From positions 1 to 5,635 of the forward strand of contig JADGAO010000206.1 of NCBI GenBank assembly GCA_015231995.1: 5,635 nucleotides of DNA, written 5' to 3'. The notes under the pieces are model-generated. The model saw nothing but the letters and a program-made list of their open reading frames with translations, was not told the DNA's origin and did not search any database. This stretch comes from Nitrospinota bacterium (GTDB lineage Bacteria > Nitrospinota_A > UBA7883 > JACRLM01). Shown here piece after piece: positions 1 to 5,624 of the stretch; positions within the stretch are counted from its first letter, which is position 1; every line of letters begins with the position of its first letter. The translations under genes were made by a program, and so were the position numbers.

Positions 1-13
1 TAGGAAGATTGAC

Positions 14-68
14 AAAAACGCGACTACATACTGGAAGAAGAGGGAGCCATCCCAAGACCTGTCGCGTT
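14..68 (-). terminator. Possible terminator-like inverted repeat after the membrane-protein gene
   Basis: Bases 17-24 (AACGCGAC) and 61-68 (GTCGCGTT) form a perfect 8-bp inverted repeat. Read on the - strand, the second arm runs into a short run of five T (complement of 14-18), as expected for an intrinsic terminator, and it lies just past the stop codon at 102. The 36-base interior is long for a terminator, but it contains a smaller GGGA/TCCC hairpin (about 43-54) that could bring the arms together. The T-tract is short and overlaps the stem, so this is tentative. Confidence 0.35.
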
Positions 69-101
69 ACGAAAAGCAGTATTAGTCAGCCTTTTATCCG
101 A

Positions 102-2702
102 TCACTCCCCCGTCCCCTCCGTCACCGAATTAATCTCAAGATAATCCACCGCAAGCGGTGCGGTTCCGCCAAAATAAATCCTCACCTCGACGGTGTCGCG
201 TTGGGTTAACGCAAAATCCACTCCGACTTCCGCAAATCCTCCGCCGGGCTGGGTCATACCGGGCGCAATCAACGCCATGGCGATTTTCTCGCGCCGGTTT
301 CCCGATATAACTTCTATGCGTCCCGCCTGCCCGCCAGTCTTCACGTCTCCCACTGCCACCCGAACTTTGGCCCTGTACCGTCCCGCATCGTACATTCGGC
401 CAGGGCCGTACACCATCACATCCGCAGGGTTTAATCCGGGGACGGACTGGATGGCGATAGCCTGCCCGTCTTTTACAAGCCTGCCCGAATAGTAGAAAAG
501 CTCTTCGGCCTCGAAGTGATTGACGGGGTCATGGGTTTCCGCAAACCGCAGGTATGCGTTATCCACGAAAACCTCCACAGAGCCTAGCCGGTATGCGCGA
601 AACTCCACCTGCCACGGCTCTCCCGGTTCCAGATAAAACTCCAACGGTACATCCTGATATTCGCCCGCTTTAAGGAAGTCGGCTCCGGCAAGTTCACGGG
701 CGGCCAATATTTTTTTGCCTTCCTGCCCCGTCACGTCGAGTTTTGCAACTGGGCCTCCGCTGTTGTCCGACACTTTCATGCGGAATGTTACCGAATACCT
801 GCCGCTGGGCAATGTCGCATACGGCCCGGCGTTGAGCAGGTCGCCACCCTCCGCCGGATTTGCGCCCACACCAGCTAACGCCATCCCGTTCAAAGCCTGA
901 GTGTCTTTGACAGTTTTACCTTTTATGTTCGGCAGGCTCTCCATCTGGAACAAAAGACCCATCTGCGACACTATCTGCCGGGCCGGGCCTTCCACCGCTT
1001 TATCGCGCACGGCGAAAACCCACATCGGGTCAGCTTCCCTCACCAACGCAAGGTATGGCGAACGTTTCAACCGCTCCAGCGTGAAATACGCGGAATATGC
1101 CGAAACTTTTGGAGGGAAAGCGTTTGCGTGAAACACCACAAACTGGACACCCAACTCTTTAAGACGTTTATGTTGGGATTCGGTCATATCCCCGGAGTTC
1201 ATGGGGAACAACGGCCAGAAGACTTTCTCGACGTGCTCTTTCTCCACGACGGGAGAATAACCATTTATCATCGGCACACCGCTTTGGACGGCGTAATACT
1301 CGTAGATGGATTCCCACGAGCTTTCCCCCGGCCAGACGGGGAGGTTCAATATTGGTTTGCCGCCGCTATTGTCCGCCAAAAATTTATAGGTCTCGTTCCC
1401 TTCGTCGAGCAGGCACACGCCCACCGCTTTTTTTGGATGGAAATCCACAGCCACCGCCACAGCGAAAACCATCGCCAGAACGCCGCCCCATTTTCGCCGG
1501 TCGCCATCCCTTGCAAGCCACGCCACCATGTACCCGCTCAACAACGAGAGCAGGGGCATGGCGATTATCATGATCTTCGTCGGGTTTCTGGAAAGGTTGA
1601 AGTAAGGGAAATATTTATAGAAAAAGGTGTACAGCGGAACATAGCGATCCAGCGTGGAGCCGAACGCAAGGAGGTAGCTGGCAACGAACAGGGTTGTGAA
1701 AAAAAGTATGTCCCATTTTGCCGGTTCGTCCCGGTTGGAAGGCAGCAGGCCATACACCAGCCCGAAAACAGCGGAAACTAGCGCAATACCCGCATAAACC
1801 TGCCAGCCGTGGGTTGTGTCCCACATCGCTTGCAGGGCAGGGGAGAACAATTGCACCTCGCCCATGCTCCGCCCCTGCGAGAATGTGGATTTGCTTACCA
1901 TCCGTTTAAGGAGAATCATCCATCCCAACGACGCGGCGATTCCCATCGCAAACGGGATCCCTGCGACAACAAGGCGGCGGAAATTTATTAACGCCCCATC
2001 GGTTAGCGAAGGGCGCATCAACGCGGGAATCACCCTCCACGGGATGTAGGCCATCAGGAACATGAGCAGGTAGTAGGAGAGGTAGAGATACTGGACTGCC
2101 GCAATCAGCGCCAGGACTCCTGCGACGGCGCCCTCTTTTGCGGAGCGGCGCTCGATGGCCCTGTCGAAAAAATAAAGCGTCAGCGGGAACAGGAACGCCA
2201 CCAGTCCCGAAGGATGCCCGCCCAGGAGCTCCACCATACGAAGCGGGAAAAAGTTGAAAACAAGCGCGGCCACAAGCCCCCCCACCCGACTACCCGTAAG
2301 CGATGAGGCCCACAGGTACATGGATACGCCCGCCAGCCCGAAAGAAAGAATCAGGAGCAGGTTATAAGCGAGCGGCATCGAAATAAAGGCTATCGGCAGA
2401 TAGAGAAGTGAAATTGGCAGGCCGTACATGAAAACGCGGCCAGAGTCACCCTCGGCGACGAATTCCAGCGGATTTGAAAACCACGGGATATGGCCGGTGG
2501 CGGCGTGTTTCAACAGTCCGAAATGGTAATAGTTCTGCAGATGGTCGCCCTCGTACATCGGGGCCGTGGCGTACAACGGATCGGCGTCGTAACCGTAGGG
2601 TATCCCGTCGCGCAGATGTGTAGCCAGCGGCCATGAATAGACAAGGCCCAACGCGAGGAAAAGCAGGAAAACGCTGGCGATTTCGGATTTAGTTCGGTTC
2701 AC
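102..2702 (-). CDS. Large polytopic membrane protein, GT-C glycosyltransferase-like, with two C-terminal beta-sandwich-like domains
   Basis: This 866-residue protein begins at a GTG codon 5 bases after the permease stop. The frame stays open for another 114 codons upstream, but that stretch lies over the permease gene and reads as low-quality Arg-rich sequence, whereas the GTG starts directly before a charged N-terminus and the first membrane helix. About 12 hydrophobic segments are visible between residues 7 and 421 (for example 7-29, 92-131, 139-178, 190-221, 244-265, 302-347, 376-396, 406-421). The first large loop carries acidic motifs (YDAD at 38-41, EGDHLQNYYH at 51-60), the position where GT-C enzymes keep a catalytic acidic residue. 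Residues 425-570 form a soluble segment with a PVWPGE...INGYSPVV pattern like that of YfhO/GT-C-type proteins. Two similar beta-rich modules follow at about 621-720 and 760-857, each with a GPxxxxxxGRY motif, resembling carbohydrate-binding domains. Likely role: lipid-linked sugar transfer at the outer face of the inner membrane. The acceptor is unknown, and the glycosyltransferase assignment is inference from architecture. Confidence 0.75.
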   Translation of the reverse strand: MNRTKSEIASVFLLFLALGLVYSWPLATHLRDGIPYGYDADPLYATAPMYEGDHLQNYYHFGLLKHAATGHIPWFSNPLEFVAEGDSGRVFMYGLPISLLYLPIAFISMPLAYNLLLILSFGLAGVSMYLWASSLTGSRVGGLVAALVFNFFPLRMVELLGGHPSGLVAFLFPLTLYFFDRAIERRSAKEGAVAGVLALIAAVQYLYLSYYLLMFLMAYIPWRVIPALMRPSLTDGALINFRRLVVAGIPFAMGIAASLGWMILLKRMVSKSTFSQGRSMGEVQLFSPALQAMWDTTHGWQVYAGIALVSAVFGLVYGLLPSNRDEPAKWDILFFTTLFVASYLLAFGSTLDRYVPLYTFFYKYFPYFNLSRNPTKIMIIAMPLLSLLSGYMVAWLARDGDRRKWGGVLAMVFAVAVAVDFHPKKAVGVCLLDEGNETYKFLADNSGGKPILNLPVWPGESSWESIYEYYAVQSGVPMINGYSPVVEKEHVEKVFWPLFPMNSGDMTESQHKRLKELGVQFVVFHANAFPPKVSAYSAYFTLERLKRSPYLALVREADPMWVFAVRDKAVEGPARQIVSQMGLLFQMESLPNIKGKTVKDTQALNGMALAGVGANPAEGGDLLNAGPYATLPSGRYSVTFRMKVSDNSGGPVAKLDVTGQEGKKILAARELAGADFLKAGEYQDVPLEFYLEPGEPWQVEFRAYRLGSVEVFVDNAYLRFAETHDPVNHFEAEELFYYSGRLVKDGQAIAIQSVPGLNPADVMVYGPGRMYDAGRYRAKVRVAVGDVKTGGQAGRIEVISGNRREKIAMALIAPGMTQPGGGFAEVGVDFALTQRDTVEVRIYFGGTAPLAVDYLEINSVTEGTGE

Positions 2703-2707
2703 GGGGC

Positions 2708-3511
2708 CTATTCCCACTTCGGCGCAAAAATCGTGGACACCAGAAAAATCCCGCACGCCGATAGCGCGATAGCCGCGCCGGATGCGATGTCGAACCTGTA
2801 TGACAACGTCAACCCAAGTATCACCGACACAAGCGAACAGGCGATAGCTATCGGGAACTGAACTTTGTAATTGCTTGCTAGTTGATAAGCCACCGCCCCG
2901 GGTATCACAAGAAGGGCCGACACCAATAGCGCCCCAAGCAGTTTGATGGAAACCACGATGGCCCCGGCGATAAGCGTAAGCAAAACGTCCTGCAGTCTGT
3001 CCACGTTCACGCCGGACACCTTCGCCCATTCCTCGTCGAAACAATAGACCTGGAATTCTTTATAAAAATAAATCATCACCACGGCAGAGGCGGCCAGAGC
3101 CGCGCCGGCAAGCGCAAGGTCTTCCTGCGAGACGGCCAGGATGGAGCCGAACAGGTATGAAAATAAATCTATCGAGTAACCTCTCATCAGCCCCAGACAT
3201 ACCACGCCAACAGCCATTGACGCGGCGAAGACTACGCCCACGCTTATGTCTTCGTGTATCCTTCCACGTCTCGACAGCCAGCCTATCAGAAGGGCGATCG
3301 TTATCGAAAAGACGAGAGCCGAGTATGTCAGGTCAACGCCAAGCAGGGCGCCTATCGCTATCCCGCCAAACGCTGAATGCGATATGCCCGCGCCCATGAA
3401 CGAAAGTTTTTTTAGCGCGACGATAACCGAGAGAGACGCAAGCAGTGTCCCGACAAGAATCCCGGCGATAAACGCGCGAACCATGAATTCGTGAGAGAGC
3501 ATCTCACCCAT
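2708..3511 (-). CDS. znuB: ABC-3 family metal-ion permease (ZnuB/MntB-like)
   Basis: This 267-residue integral membrane subunit is close to the usual ZnuB length. It should form the channel of a zinc, manganese or iron importer in the inner membrane, driven by the ATPase encoded just upstream. Visible family motifs are LSFMGAGISHSAFGG (36-50), DLFSYLFGSILAVS (115-128, highly typical), FDEEWAKVSGVNV (158-170, the loop that contacts the ATPase), KLLGALLVSALLVIPGAVA (190-208) and LSYRFDIASGAAIAL (236-250). About eight hydrophobic helices can be traced. The chosen ATG overlaps the ATPase stop by 8 bases and has AGGGAG 7 bases upstream. A second in-frame ATG at 3502 is too close to any ribosome binding site. 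The frame also extends upstream of the ATG but lies over the ATPase gene. The sequence does not show which metal is transported. Zinc is favoured by the His-rich tail of the partner ATPase. Confidence 0.88.
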   Translation of the reverse strand: MGEMLSHEFMVRAFIAGILVGTLLASLSVIVALKKLSFMGAGISHSAFGGIAIGALLGVDLTYSALVFSITIALLIGWLSRRGRIHEDISVGVVFAASMAVGVVCLGLMRGYSIDLFSYLFGSILAVSQEDLALAGAALAASAVVMIYFYKEFQVYCFDEEWAKVSGVNVDRLQDVLLTLIAGAIVVSIKLLGALLVSALLVIPGAVAYQLASNYKVQFPIAIACSLVSVILGLTLSYRFDIASGAAIALSACGIFLVSTIFAPKWE

Positions 3512-4301
3512 CGTGACGCTCCCTGTGGGAGTGAACCCCGACAACCCTGTGCGGCGCGGAATGGCCGTGTAACAGTATCTCCGCCTCGCATCCGTAAGCC
3601 TCGCCGATAAGCCCTTTGCCAACCGCGTCGCCCGGAGCGCCGTGGCTATACACCTTCTGGTTGATGCAGATAAGGTCGTCCGCGTGGCTGGTTATGACGC
3701 CGATGTCGTGGCTGACCAGCAGGATGGTCATGCCCAGGTCTTTTTTTAGCTCATGAAGGAGTTGGTAAAAGATGTCCTGTGATGGAGAGTCAACCCCGGT
3801 AGTAGGCTCGTCGAGAAGAAGCAGGCGTGGCCGGGAACTGAGCGCGCGGGCGATCAACGTTTTCTGTTTTTCACCGCCGGATAACGCGCCGAACCTTTTG
3901 TTGGCCAACTCCCCAATGTTGACGCGGGCCATCGCCTCATCCACGGCCTCTCTGTCATCCAATCCGGGAAACCTGCCGGAGCCTATAAGCCCGTACCTGC
4001 CCATCATCACAACTTCTCGAACCTGAACGGGGAAATTGCTTTCCACCTTTATCAGTTGGGGAACATATCCGATGAGGTTGTGGGCTTTGCCGGGCGGATG
4101 TCCAAACACGCGGACTTTGCCCGCGTCTGGTTTGACAAGCCCAACAAAGGCTTTGAGTAGAGTTGTTTTGCCGGCGCCGTTGGGGCCGATGAGGCCGGTT
4201 ATCGTCTCCGCCTGTATATTCAGGCTGACATTGTCAAGCGCGGCGATTCCGCGATAGAGCACCGTGACGTTTTCCATCTGGGCGACATACGGCGCGCTCA
4301 T
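3504..4301 (-). CDS. znuC: ABC transporter ATP-binding protein for metal uptake (ZnuC-like)
   Basis: This 265-residue cytoplasmic ATPase powers the adjacent ABC-3 permease. All nucleotide-binding motifs are intact: Walker A GPNGAGKTT (39-47), Q-loop YVPQ (79-82), signature LSGGEKQ (140-146), Walker B LLLLDEP (160-166, with catalytic E165) and the H-loop histidine in VSHD (H198). The last 20 or so residues are His-rich (H245, H247, H251, H257, H259, H263), a trait also seen in the C-terminus of E. coli ZnuC. This favours zinc, though manganese or iron cannot be excluded. The ATG shares ATGA with the stop of the preceding JAMM gene, so the two are translationally coupled, and its stop overlaps the permease start by 8 bases. 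No strong Shine-Dalgarno sequence precedes the ATG, which fits dependence on coupling. No substrate-binding protein gene is in the window. Confidence 0.9.
   Translation of the reverse strand: MSAPYVAQMENVTVLYRGIAALDNVSLNIQAETITGLIGPNGAGKTTLLKAFVGLVKPDAGKVRVFGHPPGKAHNLIGYVPQLIKVESNFPVQVREVVMMGRYGLIGSGRFPGLDDREAVDEAMARVNIGELANKRFGALSGGEKQKTLIARALSSRPRLLLLDEPTTGVDSPSQDIFYQLLHELKKDLGMTILLVSHDIGVITSHADDLICINQKVYSHGAPGDAVGKGLIGEAYGCEAEILLHGHSAPHRVVGVHSHRERHDG
3519..3531 (-). promoter_or_regulatory. Permease ribosome binding site inside a small hairpin
   Basis: On the - strand the sequence reads CTCCC-ACA-GGGAG, a perfect 5-bp stem with a 3-base loop. Its 3' arm holds the AGGGAG Shine-Dalgarno sequence (3519-3524), placed 7 bases before the permease ATG at 3511. 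The whole element lies inside the last codons of the ATPase gene. A ribosome finishing the ATPase would open the stem, so it could make permease synthesis depend on ATPase translation. The pairing is seen; the regulatory effect is inferred. Confidence 0.45.
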
Positions 4302-4765
4302 GATCGGTTTTCCCGGACAAACTTTTTGACCTCAGGGCGCCATGTGAACATGGCGATATCCTTCACCTCTCCGTCATAAACGGATATCACGACATGGCTT
4401 GTGTCCGGAAACGACGGTTCGTCCGTGCCAGCCCACATGGAGGCCCGATGATCCTCGTCGGACCAATAGGCGTCGTGATTGGGATGCGAATGATAGAAGC
4501 CGACAACCTCAAGCCCACGGCGAGATGCGTCGTCGAAAGCCGATTTCAGATCCTTGGGATCCATGTAATACCCGGTGTCTGCGTCTCTGGAGTAAAGATG
4601 GGGATAACGCTCCTTCAACTCCCTCTGGATGTTGGCGCAGGGGCGGACCTCGTTACGCGACGGGTCGGACGGGGAGCCGATGATCACGCCGCAACATTCG
4701 TCGGGAAACTCCCTTTTCGCATGATCGCTCATGACTAGAATGTCGCTTAGGTTGAGAACGAGCAT
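4298..4765 (-). CDS. JAMM/MPN-domain metalloprotease (Mov34/MPN/PAD-1 superfamily, M67-like)
   Basis: This 155-residue, single-domain protein has a complete JAMM zinc site: glutamate E23 in the PDECCG strand, then HSHP (H92, H94) followed by S102 and D105, matching E...HxHP-x7-SxxD. Prokaryotic relatives remove small ubiquitin-like or sulfur-carrier proteins (for example Mycobacterium Mec, which frees cysteine from CysO) by cutting after a C-terminal Gly-Gly, so an isopeptidase or peptidase in the cytoplasm is likely. No ThiS/MoaD-like carrier or cysteine synthase lies in this window, so the substrate is unknown. The ATG at 4765 is preferred (GGA five bases upstream). A TTG at 4777 would add four residues. 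The stop overlaps the ZnuC-like ATPase start as ATGA. There is no signal peptide and no membrane helix. The family call is firm; the pathway is open. Confidence 0.88.
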   Translation of the reverse strand: MLVLNLSDILVMSDHAKREFPDECCGVIIGSPSDPSRNEVRPCANIQRELKERYPHLYSRDADTGYYMDPKDLKSAFDDASRRGLEVVGFYHSHPNHDAYWSDEDHRASMWAGTDEPSFPDTSHVVISVYDGEVKDIAMFTWRPEVKKFVRENRS

Positions 4766-4805
4766 GGTTTTCCGCAAAAACGTCTTTCAATACATCAGAT
4801 TAGAG

Positions 4806-4811
4806 ATTATA
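4806..4811 (-). promoter_or_regulatory. Candidate -10 element for the JAMM-metal transporter operon
   Basis: A perfect TATAAT occurs on the - strand about 40 bases before the JAMM start codon, in an AT-rich patch between two genes. It would give a leader of roughly 30-35 bases. No convincing TTGACA-like -35 is seen at 16-18 bases upstream, where the sequence is C-rich, so activity may need an activator or the site may be fortuitous. No Zur-type palindrome was recognised around it. Confidence 0.4.
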
Positions 4812-4861
4812 TAGTAGGAGATGGGGGATGGTAGAGCCAAATAGAAGGGAATCGGCGGTAG

Positions 4862-5089
4862 TCAGGCTTTGATGTTGACGCGGGAATTGCCGCTGGCTCC
4901 TTTGTTTATCATCCTGCCGTTGGAGATAAAATTATCAATGTGCTGTTTGGCGACGCTTCTGATTGACGCGATAGACTGCGCGGGCATCATTTTAGAGTTA
5001 CCCACCGCAGGCCTTGCCTGAAGGCCCCCGCCTTTTCCAAGGCCTCCTATGGAACCGTAACCTCCGGCTCCTGAAGCTATCAACGGCAT
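4862..5089 (-). CDS. Small glycine-rich protein of unknown function, probable sigma-28 regulon member
   Basis: I do not recognise this 75-residue protein. It is supported as a gene by a textbook AAGGAG ribosome binding site 7 bases before the ATG and by a sigma-28-like promoter just upstream. Residues 7-22 are glycine-rich and flexible (GAGGYGSIGGLGKGGG). Residues 36-58 look able to form an amphipathic helix (PAQSIASIRSVAKQHIDNFI), and the tail is basic and polar. There is no signal peptide, membrane helix, cysteine or obvious catalytic motif, and the predicted protein is basic. It is divergent from flgM and sits upstream of the JAMM operon on the same strand, without a clear terminator between them. 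Its promoter and position suggest a flagellar or motility role (a small structural, export or regulatory protein), but that is inference only. Confidence 0.65.
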   Translation of the reverse strand: MPLIASGAGGYGSIGGLGKGGGLQARPAVGNSKMMPAQSIASIRSVAKQHIDNFISNGRMINKGASGNSRVNIKA

Positions 5090-5096
5090 ATCGAAT

Positions 5097-5102
5097 CTCC
5101 TT
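5097..5102 (-). promoter_or_regulatory. Strong Shine-Dalgarno site for the 75-residue gene
   Basis: AAGGAG on the - strand, 7 bases before the ATG at 5089, is an optimal ribosome binding site. It fixes the start codon and is the main argument that this short glycine-rich frame is translated. Confidence 0.8.
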
Positions 5103-5122
5103 CGCGAAACTACCCAGTATCT

Positions 5123-5150
5123 GCATCGGCGCCTCTCAGTATAAACTTTA
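5123..5150 (-). promoter_or_regulatory. Sigma-28 (FliA)-like promoter for the 75-residue gene
   Basis: The - strand reads TAAAGTTT (5143-5150), a 12-base spacer, then GCCGATGC (5123-5130). The FliA consensus is TAAAGTTT-N11-GCCGATAA, so the -35 is perfect and the -10 matches at 6 of 8 positions, with a spacer one base longer. Transcription would start near 5116, giving a leader of about 27 bases that contains the AAGGAG site. Confidence 0.7.
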
Positions 5151-5234
5151 GGCCCATGGCTGGATTAATTATAATATATTACACAGTTGACGGACGCTCT
5201 TCAGGCAGTTTGGAGCTGTAAACGAAAAATGGCC

Positions 5235-5262
5235 TAAACTTAAGGTCTGCTGATTCCGATAG
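5235..5262 (+). promoter_or_regulatory. Sigma-28 (FliA)-like promoter for flgM
   Basis: The + strand reads TAAACTTA (5235-5242), a 12-base spacer, then TCCGATAG (5255-5262). This matches FliA-type elements at the key TAAA and CCGATA positions, with exactly the same spacing as the divergent promoter on the other strand. Transcription would start near 5268, about 40 bases before the flgM ATG. Sigma-28 control of flgM, its own inhibitor, is known in enteric bacteria and gives negative feedback. Confidence 0.65.
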
Positions 5263-5309
5263 TAAAGTACGATGAGGAAAGTGGGTAACACCCGAAAAGG
5301 TTAACGAAA

Positions 5310-5624
5310 ATGGTACTCGAAAAGATCACGGGCTCAAAGCCCCAGGATATCAAGAAGCTGGATGCGGCTGACAAGAAAGCCGCCACTGTTCGCCAGGACG
5401 CCGAGAAAAAGGCTCCGGTGGAAAACGGCGGTTCCACAGCTCAAGTGTCTGAAAGAAGCAAGGCGGCCATAAAAGCTTACATGCTGGCCATGGAGTCGAG
5501 ACCCTTTATATCGAGAGTCTCCAAAGTGGCGCAGATAAAGGCGCAGGTTATGAACGGCACCTATCGCCCCTCAAGCGCCGCTGTGGCCGACGCTGTTGTG
5601 AAAAATATCGTTTCGGGAGTTTGA
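5310..5624 (+). CDS. flgM: Negative regulator of flagellin synthesis, anti-sigma-28 factor FlgM
   Basis: This 104-residue protein is close to the 97 of Salmonella FlgM. In the known system FlgM binds sigma-28 (FliA) in the cytoplasm and blocks late flagellar transcription until the hook is complete, when it is exported through the flagellar type III system. Residues 1-45 are Lys/Ala/Asp-rich and look disordered, as expected for an exported chain. Residues 46-101 carry the family pattern: a first helix (VSERSKAAIKAYMLAM), then RVSKVAQIKAQVMNGTYRPS (69-88) and AAVADAVVKNIV (90-101), corresponding to the R-V-x-x-I-K...I-x-x-G-x-Y...A-x-x-I/L core. The ATG has AAGG about 9 bases upstream and a sigma-28-like promoter before that. 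The gene ends 11 bases before the window edge, and neighbouring flagellar genes such as flgN or flgK may follow beyond it. The call rests on motif recognition in a short, divergent family. Confidence 0.82.
   Translation: MVLEKITGSKPQDIKKLDAADKKAATVRQDAEKKAPVENGGSTAQVSERSKAAIKAYMLAMESRPFISRVSKVAQIKAQVMNGTYRPSSAAVADAVVKNIVSGV

Noticed and set aside
1128..1781. 217-codon + strand open frame opposite the membrane-protein gene
   Set aside because: It is antisense to a confident coding region, with a His/Arg/Pro-rich low-quality translation and no ribosome binding site or family motif. It is a shadow of the real gene.
2703..3044. The frame of the large membrane protein stays open 114 codons upstream of the chosen GTG
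   Set aside because: This stretch overlaps the well-supported permease gene on the same strand in another frame and reads as Arg-rich sequence without domain features. The membrane protein begins naturally at GTG 2702.
4394..4738. 114-codon + strand open frame opposite the JAMM gene
   Set aside because: It mirrors the strongly supported JAMM coding sequence, has no independent start signals and shows no recognisable motif.
5165..5192. AT-rich patch with overlapping TATAAT on both strands and a TTGACG at 5187-5192 between the two sigma-28-like promoters
   Set aside because: Neither TATAAT has a -35 at 16-18 bases, and the TTGACG has no -10 at the right distance, so no sigma-70 promoter could be supported. 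It may just be an AT-rich spacer.
5272..5304. Ten-codon upstream frame (ATG...TAA) in the flgM leader, ending 5 bases before the flgM ATG and covering its Shine-Dalgarno site
   Set aside because: It has no ribosome binding site of its own and starts almost at the predicted transcript start. It is short enough to be chance.
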